NCBI RefSeq assembly: GCF_029714325.1
Contig: NZ_CP121666.1
Span: 7,099,001 to 7,163,000, forward strand
Reading direction: 5' to 3'
Length of the DNA stretch: 64,000 nucleotides
Source: Bradyrhizobium sp. CB1717
GTDB lineage: Bacteria > Pseudomonadota > Alphaproteobacteria > Rhizobiales > Xanthobacteraceae
Of the stretch, positions 1 through 8,130 are shown piece by piece. The position numbers were made by a program, and so were the translations under genes. The notes beneath the pieces were generated by a model. That model saw only the letters and a list, made by a program, of their open reading frames with translations, searched no databases and was not told the DNA's origin. The stretch's first letter is position 1. Each line of letters opens with the position of its first letter.

Positions 1-2
1 AT

Positions 3-1028
3 CGGGTTGTTCAGGTCAGCCGCTTCGGTGATCCGGAGGCACTGGAGATCGTCGACGCTCGCCTGCCGACCGCTGGCCGCGGCGAGGTGCGCGTTCGCGT
101 CCTTGCGTCGAGCCTCAACTACACCGAGGTGTTGATCAGGCGGCATCTCTACCCGCAAACGATGCGCCTCCGCCCCCCGTTCGTGATGGGCTACGACGTG
201 GTGGGCGTCATCGATCAGCTCGGCGAAGGCGTGCACGACTTTCAGATCGGCGACCGCGTGGCCGACATGACGGTGGTCGGGTCGAACGCCGAGTATCGCA
301 CGCTTCGGGCCACCGACCTCACCCGCGTGCCGGTGGGCGTGGACGACGCAGAAGCCGCCGCGCTGATCTTGAGCTGGACGACCGCGTACCAAATTCTGCA
401 CCGCGCGGCCAAGGTCCAGCAGGGCCAGCGCGTTCTCGTTCACGGGGCCGCCGGCGCGGTCGGCCAGGCGCTGCTCGTGCTCGGGAGACTGGCCGGCCTC
501 GAGCTGTGGGGAACCGTACGCAACGAACACATGGCGCTCGTCCAAAACCTGGGGGCAGCGCCGATCGACTACCAGCATGAGGACTTCACGCGGGTTCTGC
601 CGGGCGGGTTCGACCTCATCGTCGACGGCGTTGGCGAAGACGGCTATCGCCGCTCATACGCAGCGCTCAAGCCTGGCGGGCTGCTCTGTGCCATCGGCTT
701 CTCGGCGAGCGTGCAGGCGCAGCGTCGAATGCTTCCTATCGCGATGGAGATCGCGCGCCTGTACTTGTGGAGACTGCTGCCCGGCGGCAAGCGAGCCCGC
801 TTTTACTCGGTCAATGCCATGCGGGCGCGACATCCCACCTGGTTCAGGGAGGACCTGGAGCAACTGTTCGAGCTTCTGGCAACCGGCGCCATCCGGCCGC
901 GCATCGCCGGGCGGATCTCCTTCGAGGAGGTGGCCGATGCTCACCGCCGCCTCGAGGCCGGCGGTCTCGAGGGCAAGCTGGTGCTGTGTCCGGATCTCTC
1001 CTCGCGTCACACCCAGCGCGCCGCCTGA
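3..1028 (+). CDS. MDR-family quinone oxidoreductase-like protein (5' end outside window)
   Basis: The reading frame is open from the first bases of the window, so the true start lies upstream; a GTG at 87 is only the first in-window start-like codon. The protein shows a GroES-like N-terminal half and a Rossmann half with the NAD(P)-binding stretch AAGAVGQALLVLGR. It ends with the family-typical FEEVADAHRRLEAGGLEGKLVL region. No zinc-ligand cysteine or histidine cluster of classical alcohol dehydrogenases is visible, which favours a zinc-free quinone oxidoreductase or enoyl reductase acting on small carbonyl or quinone substrates in the cytoplasm. The substrate cannot be told from sequence. 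Confidence 0.85.
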   Translation, partial: RVVQVSRFGDPEALEIVDARLPTAGRGEVRVRVLASSLNYTEVLIRRHLYPQTMRLRPPFVMGYDVVGVIDQLGEGVHDFQIGDRVADMTVVGSNAEYRTLRATDLTRVPVGVDDAEAAALILSWTTAYQILHRAAKVQQGQRVLVHGAAGAVGQALLVLGRLAGLELWGTVRNEHMALVQNLGAAPIDYQHEDFTRVLPGGFDLIVDGVGEDGYRRSYAALKPGGLLCAIGFSASVQAQRRMLPIAMEIARLYLWRLLPGGKRARFYSVNAMRARHPTWFREDLEQLFELLATGAIRPRIAGRISFEEVADAHRRLEAGGLEGKLVLCPDLSSRHTQRAA

Positions 1029-1087
1029 CGCGGCCGACGGCTAACGATAAGTATTACGATGAGACCCTCGACTTCTGGCGTCCGAGC

Positions 1088-1432
1088 CTAAGTTCGCGGC
1101 GCCGGCTGCGACGGGGATGGCGTAGCAGGCTGTTGCGATGGTGTGGCGGGAGGTTGCTGCTGCGAGGTAACGGGCTGCCGATCACCGCCACCATGCGGGA
1201 CGCACGTCCCGACATTGCTCAACAGCCGTTTGGCCTCGATCTCGCGGGCTTTCTTGTAGTCCCTGCGCCGGTCAATTCTTGTCGCAGCCGTGCGATCCCA
1301 CGCATCGAACGCATCGGCGTAGTGCTGTCGCATCTGTTCCTCAGCGGCGAGGCATTCACTGAACTTATCGAACACCAGATCAGTATTGACGGGTGAGACG
1401 CCGCCAACCAGGACCACAAGCATCCATTTCAT
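1088..1432 (-). CDS. Small exported hypothetical protein
   Basis: A 114-residue protein with a short hydrophobic N-terminus (MKWMLVVLVGG) that could be a signal peptide. It continues with a charged helical body containing FSECLAAEEQMRQHYADAF and a Pro/Gln-rich tail (PSQQPATPSPSQPAP). Short secreted proteins of this shape, with a Cys in an early helix, are common in Bradyrhizobium, but I cannot name a family. It is transcribed toward the upstream oxidoreductase and stands alone. Function unknown. Confidence 0.6.
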   Translation of the reverse strand: MKWMLVVLVGGVSPVNTDLVFDKFSECLAAEEQMRQHYADAFDAWDRTAATRIDRRRDYKKAREIEAKRLLSNVGTCVPHGGGDRQPVTSQQQPPATPSQQPATPSPSQPAPRT

Positions 1433-1778
1433 GGCTTCCGCCTACATTTGCGCCCGCTCACCGGGAACGACAAAGCATCGGCAAAGTTCCCGACTGGGAA
1501 AGGGGCGTCAAATTGGTGCTTGCCTCGTCGCGGTCTGCCAATCGGGTCTTCAGACGAAACCACCTGTTTCTCAAGCATCTCAGGTGGCGTAGAATGCAGT
1601 CGCCGTTGAAGCGGGATGTGCCGAAGTCGCCGTTCGGGACGAACGAGCAGAGCTAATGCTGTCGGCAGGTACGCATCCTTGAGAGACCGCCCCTTTTTCG
1701 GTCTCGCATGACCATTCACAGTCCACGAATGCGTGAGCCGCTTTTGCGGCGGCGTTGCAGTAACTTCAGGAGAAAGCG
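1433..1778. other. Intergenic stretch without a recognised gene
   Basis: Short ORFs exist on both strands but none has a recognisable domain, a good ribosome binding site or typical codon use. At 1682-1706 there is a stem-loop (GAGACCG / CGGTCTC around a T-rich loop) that could act as a terminator. A Shine-Dalgarno-like AGGAGAAAG lies just before the cupin gene start at 1779. Confidence 0.4.
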
Positions 1779-2186
1779 ATGAGCAAGATCAATCGAAGGT
1801 CTGCATTGGGAATCGGGTTGGCAGCGGCTACCGCAGCCGTGATGAAGCCCGCCTCGGCTCAAACCGCAGGCTACAAGGATACGACGCCGTGGCCAGGAGT
1901 GGTGGTGCGCGAATACGAGGGCGACACACCGTCCATCATCCCCGGTTTCAAGACCGTCTCGATGCGCGACGTCATCATGCAGCCGGGGTCGAAGACCATG
2001 GGCCCCCCGATGATGAATGCCATGGTTTGCCACATCACCGAAGGGGAGCTTCGGCTCGATCAGGACGGAAAGGTCTTTACGGGCAAGAAGAACTTTGTCT
2101 GGACCTGCAACAAGGACACGAAAGAGCAGGCGTACAATGACGGAAACGTGGTCGCAATTATGAGGATCACGGACCTAAAAGCTTAA
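1779..2186 (+). CDS. Tat-exported cupin-like small protein
   Basis: A 135-residue protein that begins with a twin-arginine type signal (NRRSALGIGLAAATAAVM) ending near PASAQ. The mature part has a beta-rich pattern with MGPPMMNAMVCHITEGELRL, which resembles the second half of a single cupin fold. The usual His-rich first cupin motif is poor, so metal binding is uncertain. The start is supported by an AGGAGAAAG ribosome binding site about 7 nt upstream. It is monocistronic. Expected in the periplasm; substrate unknown. Confidence 0.75.
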   Translation: MSKINRRSALGIGLAAATAAVMKPASAQTAGYKDTTPWPGVVVREYEGDTPSIIPGFKTVSMRDVIMQPGSKTMGPPMMNAMVCHITEGELRLDQDGKVFTGKKNFVWTCNKDTKEQAYNDGNVVAIMRITDLKA

Positions 2187-2343
2187 GGCTCGTTTCTGCG
2201 AGGCCGATTTGCAGATGCGGATGGCGTATTCGACTACGCGCGATCCGCGGCGTGCATCCCCTGCGCGACTTTCGCGCAAGCGAAGTGCCTCCGCCGAAAC
2301 TGACGCAAGTCCACCAAGGACCACGAGCCCGCGCGGCGCTCGA

Positions 2344-2577
2344 TTACTGTCTGCCCTGCCGCGAGCGTCCGAATGCATAGCGCGGATTGATCCCGCAGGA
2401 CGCATGGGTGCCGGAGGCAGCTGCCCTGCACTGCTGGAGAGTCTCGAACTGGCAGTTGCCGGGATGGCCCCAGCGGCGCCCTTGCAGGCAGTAGCGATCT
2501 GCGACTGCGGGCGAGAGCGATCCGACCGTGACCGAGATCAAAATGGCGGAAACCGCAGCAAACAGAATACGGCGCAT
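2344..2577 (-). CDS. DUF3551 family small secreted protein
   Basis: A 77-residue protein with an N-terminal signal peptide (MRRILFAAVSAILISVTVG... up to AVADRY). The mature part carries the DUF3551 pattern: YCLQGRRWGHPGNCQFETLQQCRAAASG followed by CGINPRY, with four spaced cysteines likely to form two disulfides in the periplasm. DUF3551 proteins occur in many paralogous copies in Bradyrhizobium and relatives; their function is unknown. An AGGAGG ribosome binding site lies just upstream of the ATG. Confidence 0.8.
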   Translation of the reverse strand: MRRILFAAVSAILISVTVGSLSPAVADRYCLQGRRWGHPGNCQFETLQQCRAAASGTHASCGINPRYAFGRSRQGRQ

Positions 2578-2600
2578 CGGAGTCCTCCTGTATGACCGTT

Positions 2601-2616
2601 GGGTGAGTGCTCACCC
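2601..2616. promoter_or_regulatory. Perfect inverted repeat upstream of the DUF3551 gene
   Basis: GGGTGAG-TG-CTCACCC is a 7-bp perfect dyad starting 24 bp upstream of the DUF3551 start codon. Position and symmetry fit either a repressor operator or a 5' leader hairpin. No regulator gene is next to it. Confidence 0.35.
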
Positions 2617-2948
2617 GTGCTCCACTTGAGTTGGAAAGGCACCAAGACCAGGGTCGACTATAACTTCAGCGCTCCGAATGATGATCCGATCATACCCTTA
2701 GAGTTCGCGGTGAATTTCCCGAGACCCCTGCAAGCCGCTTCCCGTCTACACTCGACACCCGACGCCTGGACGAGCGCCGAGATGCAGCCTCGGGAGCTGC
2801 CGCATGGGCGGCACAGGGGTTTTGGCCGGCGAATTTTCGAGGAGGGTTTGAGCTTCTTGATCGTTCCTTCGTCACTACGACGAAACCCGAACCCTCCTCA
2901 ATTTACAACCCCATCTTCACCATAGGCGATGACGGAGGAGAGATGCCG
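2617..2948. other. Intergenic stretch with a long-span inverted repeat
   Basis: No convincing gene. GAGGAGGGTT at 2839-2848 is matched by AACCCTCCTC at 2890-2899, giving a 10-bp stem with a loop of about 40 nt just beyond the 3' end of the minus-strand hydrolase gene. It may act as a transcription end structure, but no T-tract follows. Confidence 0.35.
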
Positions 2949-3767
2949 TCAAGACCTGATGAACGAGAGCAGGTCGGGGTTGAGGACATCCGCATGAGTG
3001 GTGAGCATGCCATGGGGGTAGCCGGGATAAGTCTTCAGCGACCCGTTCTTGAGCAGGTCGACCGCACGCGGCACTGAACTTGCGAACGGGACGACTTGAT
3101 CAGCCTCGCCATGCATCACCAGCACCGGCACGGTGATCTTCTTGAGGTCTTCGGTATAATCTTCGAGCCAAGAGTCGACGGTTGCGTAATGAGCGAGGGC
3201 ACCGCCGGCCATGCCTTGGCGCCACCAGTTCGCAATGACCGCCTCCGAAGGCTTCGCCCCATCTAGGTTGTAGCCGTAGAACGGATTCTCAGGGACGAAA
3301 CGGTAGAACTCCGACCGGTTGCCCAGCACGCCCGCGCGGATCGCTTCGAACCACTCCGGCGGTTGACCGGACGGGTTGTCCTCGCTCCGGTACATGTTCG
3401 GCGTCAGTGAAGCGACCAGCGCCGCCTTCGCGACGCGCTCCTGGTGGCGAGCGACATAGCGAGCCACCTCACCGCCACCTGTGGAGTGGCCGATGTGGAT
3501 CGCGTCGCGCAGATTGAGGTGTTCGGTCAGGGCCGCGAGGTCGGCAACCCAGTGGTCCATGTCGTTGCCGGTGCTGGGCTGGTCGGACCGGCCGTGGCCG
3601 CGTCGGTCGTGGGCGATCACCCGGTATCCGTGGCGAAGGAAGAAGGTCATCTGGGCATCCCAGTCGTCCGCTGTCAGCGGCCAGCCGTGGCTGAAAACGA
3701 TCGGCTGACCTGATCCCCAATCCTTGTAGAAGATGCTTACGCCGTCTTTGGTAGTGATCGTGGACAT
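2949..3767 (-). CDS. Alpha/beta hydrolase, non-haem chloroperoxidase/arylesterase type
   Basis: A complete 272-residue alpha/beta hydrolase. The nucleophile elbow GHSTGG places Ser95; the acid is likely Asp223 in VMHGEADQVVPF and the base His252 in GYPHGM. The oxyanion region SHGWPLTADDW near residues 26-36 and the DRRGHGRSDQP loop are typical of the cofactor-free haloperoxidase / aryl esterase family. Such enzymes hydrolyse esters and can show perhydrolase activity. It is cytoplasmic, with no signal peptide. It is divergent from the LysR gene at 4270, which may control it. Confidence 0.9.
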   Translation of the reverse strand: MSTITTKDGVSIFYKDWGSGQPIVFSHGWPLTADDWDAQMTFFLRHGYRVIAHDRRGHGRSDQPSTGNDMDHWVADLAALTEHLNLRDAIHIGHSTGGGEVARYVARHQERVAKAALVASLTPNMYRSEDNPSGQPPEWFEAIRAGVLGNRSEFYRFVPENPFYGYNLDGAKPSEAVIANWWRQGMAGGALAHYATVDSWLEDYTEDLKKITVPVLVMHGEADQVVPFASSVPRAVDLLKNGSLKTYPGYPHGMLTTHADVLNPDLLSFIRS

Positions 3768-3797
3768 CGAGTCGCTCCATCTGCGCTGTTAGACATT

Positions 3798-3812
3798 CTA
3801 TCGATAAGATAG
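3798..3812. promoter_or_regulatory. Dyad CTATC-N5-GATAG upstream of the hydrolase
   Basis: CTATC-GATAA-GATAG lies about 30 bp upstream of the hydrolase start, in the position of a promoter or operator. It is A/T-rich against a GC-rich background, as expected for a repressor site. The cognate regulator is unknown. Confidence 0.3.
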
Positions 3813-3995
3813 CGATTGATTGATCCATTGAGCCACGCGTTACTCAATTTTCGGGCGTTTTAGAATTAAAGGCCCCAGCGAGCCCTTGCCCTGGCAACAC
3901 CCGATCGCCGGCGCGTTATCAGCCGAATTGGTCCGGCAGTATTCGACGTTCCTGCGCATTTGTGCGCGCTTCCTGCTGAATGAGGGAAACCATTC

Positions 3996-4125
3996 TCAAT
4001 CGCGCTGCTCGGTCCGGAACTGACGCGGCGTCATTCCCGTATGCCGGCGAAAGAGGCGATTGAAGTTGCTCTGCGAGCAGAACCCACCCCAAGCGCAACC
4101 TCGATCATCGACGCGCGGCGCCATG
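3996..4125 (-). pseudogene. Remnant of an AraC-family regulator C-terminus
   Basis: On the minus strand the segment reads FCSQSNFNRLFRRHTGM then TPRQFRTEQRD and a TGA stop at 3996-3998. This is the second helix-turn-helix and end of an AraC/XylS regulator. Just upstream, in another frame, SMIEVALGVG gives the preceding family motif; the two join if one base is restored near 4083-4090. Everything N-terminal is missing. The remnant lies in the hydrolase/LysR intergenic region, so an older regulator was probably lost here. Confidence 0.7.
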
Positions 4126-4269
4126 GCAAAAAACGATTGCTGGCTTGGAAGTTGAAGGCATTGTCTTGTCCTTTTCTGATTGAACGAGAGCGACCGTAGA
4201 TCTCCCTTCTGCTGACGACAAAGACCTTGTAGGTTGCGACCTATGCCTTGAAAGTATAGCGAGGGGCGG

Positions 4270-5193
4270 ATGGAACTACGGCATTTGCGTTATTTCATTG
4301 CCGTCGCGGAGGAAGGCAGCTTGCTGACTGCCGCCCAGCGGCGCCTGAACACGTCGCAGCCGTCGCTGAGCCGGCAGATTCGCGATTTGGAATCCGAAGT
4401 CGGCGTGCAGCTACTGGAGCGGCAGGCGCGCGGCGTGGTGCTGACCGATGCCGGAAGAGTTTTCCTCGATCACGCACGGCTGGCGCTGTTGCAAGTCGAG
4501 GCGGCGACAGATGGTGCGCGGCGGACCGCACAGCCGCGAAAGCCCGCACTTTCCATGGGGTTCATGGTCGGGCTGGAGGTGATGTGGCTCCCCCACTTAT
4601 TGCGGATCCTCCGCGAGGAAGAGCCGGAGATCGAAGTTACCCTGTGTAGTCAGTCCTCGCCAGAACTCGCCCTCGCATTAACGCGCGGGAAGCTGGACAT
4701 AGCCTTTCTCCGCCCCGAGAAACAGAACGCAGGCCTGACCTTCAAGTTGTTGGCGAAGGAGCCCTTGATCGCAGTGCTACCGGCAGACCATCGCTTGGCC
4801 TCGCGCAAAAGGATTCGCCCACAGGATCTTGTCCGCGAGATCTATGTCAGCTCGGCGAGAACGTCTCCGGTATTGCACGCTGTGATTCAGGATTATGCGT
4901 CGAAGGTTGGGATCGTGCTCAAGGCAAAGTACGAAGGCGAGAACATATCGTCGGCCATGTCGCTGGTCGCATCCACGGGCGGAGTGACTCTCGTTCCGCT
5001 CTATGCGCAAAACATGCTGGCGCCAAACGTTGTTGCTAGAGCGCTCGAGGGCGTCCCACCAACCGTCGATCTCACTCTCGGCTACAACCAGGCAAATTCC
5101 TCTCCTTTGCTCTACCGGCTTTTGTCCCGCGCGGATGAATTGGTTGCAAGCGTTCAAGATCAGAGCATCATTCGCTACGTTGAGGCTGACTAG
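4270..5193 (+). CDS. LysR-family transcriptional regulator
   Basis: A complete 307-residue LTTR. The N-terminal winged helix-turn-helix is clear (MELRHLRYFIAVAEEGS, then AQRRLNTSQPSLSRQIRDLE at about 21-40 and GVVLTDAGRVFLDHAR). It is followed by a linker helix and a periplasmic-binding-like effector domain from about residue 90 to 300. The family fold and the opening resemble CatR/BenM/CbbR-type regulators of aromatic or small-molecule catabolism; the effector is unknown. It is divergent from the alpha/beta hydrolase at 2949-3767, a frequent LTTR target arrangement, although an AraC remnant lies between them. Confidence 0.9.
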   Translation: MELRHLRYFIAVAEEGSLLTAAQRRLNTSQPSLSRQIRDLESEVGVQLLERQARGVVLTDAGRVFLDHARLALLQVEAATDGARRTAQPRKPALSMGFMVGLEVMWLPHLLRILREEEPEIEVTLCSQSSPELALALTRGKLDIAFLRPEKQNAGLTFKLLAKEPLIAVLPADHRLASRKRIRPQDLVREIYVSSARTSPVLHAVIQDYASKVGIVLKAKYEGENISSAMSLVASTGGVTLVPLYAQNMLAPNVVARALEGVPPTVDLTLGYNQANSSPLLYRLLSRADELVASVQDQSIIRYVEAD

Positions 5194-5254
5194 GACGTGG
5201 ACTCATGAGTGCGAAGCCATAGCCTGATCGAGACAAGCTCAACGAAAGCAAGGT

Positions 5255-5348
5255 AGCCCGTAGGATGGGTAGAGCGCAGCGAAACCCATCGACAGTATCC
5301 GACACGAAGCGAGATGGGTTTCGCAAGGACTCTACCCATTCTGCGGCC
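5255..5348. repeat. Palindromic dispersed repeat, copy 1
   Basis: An imperfect long palindrome: left arm AGCCCGTAGGATGGGTAGAG, inner arms GCGAAACCCATC and GATGGGTTTCGC, right arm ACTCTACCCATTCTGCGGC. Same orientation as the copies near 6410, 7177, 7983 and 9194. It lies downstream of the LysR gene and overlaps the spurious ORF starts it creates. Confidence 0.9.
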
Positions 5349-5351
5349 TGC

Positions 5352-6353
5352 TCATTCGATCACCTCGTCGGCGACTAGGAGAAAGTCCCGACCAATCGAC
5401 AAGCCAAGCGTTTTGGCCGTTGCAAGATTTATGACCAGCTCGAACTTGGTCGGCTGCTGTATCGGCAATTCGGCCGGCTTTGCACCTTTGAGAATTCTGG
5501 CCAGATAGCTGGCGGTGGCTCGCGACAAGTCAGGCAGGTTGACGCCGTAGGAGACCAGGCCCCCGAGATCAACTGCTTCTCTGGCGGCGTAGATGGCCGG
5601 CAGGCGGTTCTTCTCGGCAAATGGCACAATCCGCGTGTACTGGCTGTACAGCATCGGGCTGGGAAACAGGACGAGGCCATCGGCGCGCGCTTTGGCCAGG
5701 TCCGCGAACGCGCCTTCGAGATCGGCAGGACCTTCCGCCGGCACAAGTTGAAGCTTGACTGCGAGAGATTGAGCGGCACTCTCGATCTCGTTCAGCATCC
5801 CCTTCATCGTGCGCTCACCGTATGCCCGGGGGTGCCACAGTACGACGACGCGCGAAAGGCCGGGAACGATCACCTTGAGCAATTGAAGCCGTTTGGACAC
5901 CAGCTCCGGGCCAAGAAATGTCGTCCCGGTCACATTGCCGCCCGGCCGCGCCAGGCTGGAAGCGAGTTCGTCCTCGACGGGGTCGGCCATGCCTATGCCG
6001 ACAATAGGAAGTGTGGAAGTCGCATTCTTGGCGGCGCGGACGGCCGGTGTAGCCAAAGCAACGATTGCATCGACCCGTTGCGCCACGAATTCCTGCGCGA
6101 GCTCGCTGAGCTTGTCCGCATCGCCGTCCGCGAATCTGCGGTGCAATGCGACATCCTTTCCTTCGGCATAGCCGAGCTCACGCAATGCCGGGACAAACGC
6201 ATCGAGCGTCTTCAGACTGGCGTCGGATTTGTCGCCGCGGCCGAGTGAAAGCATACCAATCTGGCGAAGCCTGCTCGATTGCTGAGCATGAGCTGCGAAC
6301 GGCCACGTGGCAGCCACTCCCCCAATGACAGTGATGAACTTGCGCCGTTTCAT
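5352..6353 (-). CDS. ABC transporter substrate-binding protein (ABC_sub_bind family), copy 1
   Basis: A 333-residue exported protein of the stand-alone ABC_sub_bind family (related to TrpX-type binding proteins), abundant in Bradyrhizobium. MKRRKFITVIGGVAATWPFAAHAQ is a Tat-like signal. The mature protein has the family pattern GMLSLGRGD, then FVAQRVDAIVALATPAVRAAK, a GIGMADPVEDELASSLARPGG segment, and ends in RDFLLVADEVIE. I start it at 6353 because the longer frame only adds translated repeat sequence (MGRALAKPITLHLG). No permease or ATPase is adjacent; ligand unknown. Confidence 0.85.
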   Translation of the reverse strand: MKRRKFITVIGGVAATWPFAAHAQQSSRLRQIGMLSLGRGDKSDASLKTLDAFVPALRELGYAEGKDVALHRRFADGDADKLSELAQEFVAQRVDAIVALATPAVRAAKNATSTLPIVGIGMADPVEDELASSLARPGGNVTGTTFLGPELVSKRLQLLKVIVPGLSRVVVLWHPRAYGERTMKGMLNEIESAAQSLAVKLQLVPAEGPADLEGAFADLAKARADGLVLFPSPMLYSQYTRIVPFAEKNRLPAIYAAREAVDLGGLVSYGVNLPDLSRATASYLARILKGAKPAELPIQQPTKFELVINLATAKTLGLSIGRDFLLVADEVIE

Positions 6354-6409
6354 GGGGCCCTCAGCCAAGCACGAACCATCATACAGACAAAAGGCGACGC
6401 CGTGGAAGG

Positions 6410-6519
6410 CCCATAGGACGGGTAGAGCCCGTAGGATGGGTAGAGCGTAGCGAAACCCATCAACGCACCCGAGATGAAGCGTGATGGGTTTCGCAAGTGC
6501 TCTACCCATCCTTCGGGCT
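6410..6519. repeat. Palindromic dispersed repeat, copy 2, with a short tandem duplication
   Basis: The same element as copy 1, with the left arm partly duplicated (CCATAGGACGGGTAGAGC then GCCCGTAGGATGGGTAGAGC). It ends with TCTACCCATCCTTCGGGCT. It lies about 60 bp upstream of the real start of the substrate-binding gene and creates a false N-terminal extension of it. Confidence 0.9.
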
Positions 6520-6715
6520 AACAGACCATCTTCCGTGCCAAGGTGCGGTCTGCTCGCGGAAACCGACGTAAGCGGCGGTATTCTCGGTACGTGTTGGGAG
6601 CATCACGGCGTTAACCCTGTCGGCAAATGATTCGTCGTGGGTCGGCAGCCGCCGACAAGTTGCCTTATTGGAGCGGAGGATTATCAGCGGCACTAACCCA
6701 GGTTAGAGGCGCATT

Positions 6716-7177
6716 ATGCTGAGAATGGCGTTGTTGGGCCTCCTTATCCTGTTGAGTGTAGGAATGCTGTCAGCAATGGAGCTGAGAGCTCCGTCGCGTC
6801 GCGCAGCCGCGATCGTCCAGCCGCTTGCCGAGCAAAACGCAGGCATTTCTGCTTCCCATGACGCCTTGGCGAAGGCCGATCGCCTCGAAGTTGTCGCTGC
6901 GAGCAACGAGATGCCGACACAGGCAGCTTCGGTCGGAGACCGCGTTGCTCCGCCAGAAGACATCCATATCGTTTCGTCCGAGCCGGAGCCGATCGCCCGT
7001 CATCGGCACAATCAGAAGAAGATCGCCGCTGTACGCCCCAAGCCGAAGAAGGCAACCGTTATCAAACGAACTGCCAATTTCCAGCGTTCAAAGGCTGTCA
7101 GCGATACCGAGCCCTGCCGGCTCAAGGCGTTTGGTGGCTTGCGCAGGGCATTGAATTTGACCGGTTGCGAAATCTGA
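6716..7177 (+). CDS. Hypothetical membrane-anchored or secreted basic protein
   Basis: A 153-residue protein with an N-terminal hydrophobic segment (LLGLLILLSVGMLSAM) serving as signal anchor or signal peptide. It is followed by a low-complexity, Lys/Arg-rich region (HRHNQKKIAAVRPKPKKATVIKR split over about residues 97-118). It closes with TEPCRLKAFGGLRRALNLTGCEI containing two cysteines. No family recognised. A GAGG motif lies about 8 nt before the ATG. The stop codon directly abuts repeat copy 3, so the C-terminus may have been set by repeat insertion. Confidence 0.6.
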   Translation: MLRMALLGLLILLSVGMLSAMELRAPSRRAAAIVQPLAEQNAGISASHDALAKADRLEVVAASNEMPTQAASVGDRVAPPEDIHIVSSEPEPIARHRHNQKKIAAVRPKPKKATVIKRTANFQRSKAVSDTEPCRLKAFGGLRRALNLTGCEI

Positions 7178-7272
7178 GCCCGTAGGATGGGTAGAGCGCA
7201 GCGAAACCCATCGACAGCATCCGACGTGAAGCGTGATGGGTTTCGCAAGTGCTCTACCCATCCTACGGGCTA
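7177..7272. repeat. Palindromic dispersed repeat, copy 3
   Basis: The cleanest copy: AGCCCGTAGGATGGGTAGAG at the left and CTCTACCCATCCTACGGGCT at the right are exact reverse complements, with the GCGAAACCCATC / GATGGGTTTCGC inner arms. It supplies the stop codon of the minus-strand thioesterase (7270-7272) and touches the stop of the plus-strand gene before it. Confidence 0.92.
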
Positions 7273-7713
7273 ACGGGGATCGTTGTCGCTCTGGTGCTTC
7301 GGCACCACGCGAAACGTGGCGTTCGCCCGAGCGATCACGCTGTCGTCGGCCTTGACCAGGCTTTGCGCGAAGCAGATCGTTTTGCCGGTTTTGATCACGT
7401 CACTTTCCACGGTGAGCCATTGCCCGATCTGCGCGGGGCCGATGAAATCGACCGTAAGGGAGATTGTCGCCATCCACGACGACGCCCAGCCGCCCATGAC
7501 TTGCCTGCAGCTATAGGCCATCGCGTTGTCCACAAGGGTCGCAATCAGCCCGCCATGAACCTGCCCCTGCCCATTGGTGTGTGGCTTGGCCACCCTTAAT
7601 CCGAGAACCACGGCCTTCTCTGTCCGTTTTGAATAGAGCGGCTCCCATGGGGCGGTGATGGGACTTTTGGGGAGATCGGGCGCAAAACCTTCGGGGATAT
7701 CGCTGCTGTTCAT
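7270..7713 (-). CDS. PaaI-type hot-dog thioesterase
   Basis: A 147-residue single hot-dog protein. The signature HGGLIATLVDNAMAYSC (about 53-69) includes the helix with the conserved Asp of PaaI-like acyl-CoA thioesterases. NGQGQVHGG just before it is the usual active-site loop. It probably hydrolyses phenylacetyl- or short acyl-CoA in the cytoplasm. Its last residues (SDNDPR) and TAG stop run into repeat copy 3, so the original C-terminus may have been trimmed slightly. It stands alone. Confidence 0.88.
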   Translation of the reverse strand: MNSSDIPEGFAPDLPKSPITAPWEPLYSKRTEKAVVLGLRVAKPHTNGQGQVHGGLIATLVDNAMAYSCRQVMGGWASSWMATISLTVDFIGPAQIGQWLTVESDVIKTGKTICFAQSLVKADDSVIARANATFRVVPKHQSDNDPR

Positions 7714-8130
7714 GGGGTTGTCCTCAAATTCGTTCGTGGGCCAAGTCGCTGGCTATTTGAGGTCAATCTATCCTCGTCCCGGCACGATCCGGACGATGAG
7801 CCTGCGACATCGGGCTGCCAGAAAACCGCCAATCGCCGCTCTACGTACTCGCTGCTCATGACGCATCCCGGCTAGGGAGATTTAGTTCCGACTATAGCAG
7901 TCTGGTGATCTGTTGTTTGGCTGATACGAAGTCCGCCTTGGGTTAAAAGAGCCGGTTGAAGGATGGCCCGTCGCTTCCGGTTAGCCCGTAGGATGGGTAG
8001 AGCGTAGCGAAACCCATCGACAGCATCCGACGTGAAGCGTGATGGGTTTCGCAAGTGCTCTACCCATTCTCCGAACTAAGGTCAGCCATGGGCCATTTTT
8101 CAGACTCATGCACCGCAGCAAATGGCTTTC
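7714..8130. other. Intergenic stretch, mostly without recognised content
   Basis: Apart from repeat copy 4 (7983-8077) I see no gene, RNA or terminator here. The short ORFs across it have no good start signals, and those over the repeat are translations of it. Confidence 0.4.
7983..8077. repeat. Palindromic dispersed repeat, copy 4
   Basis: The same ~93-bp element in the same orientation, with a degraded right end (CTCTACCCATTCTCCGAACT instead of the full arm). It lies downstream of the second substrate-binding gene. Confidence 0.9.

Noticed and set aside
6502..6693. 63-codon minus-strand frame next to repeat copy 2
   Set aside because: It ends within the repeat and shows no signal, domain or ribosome site.
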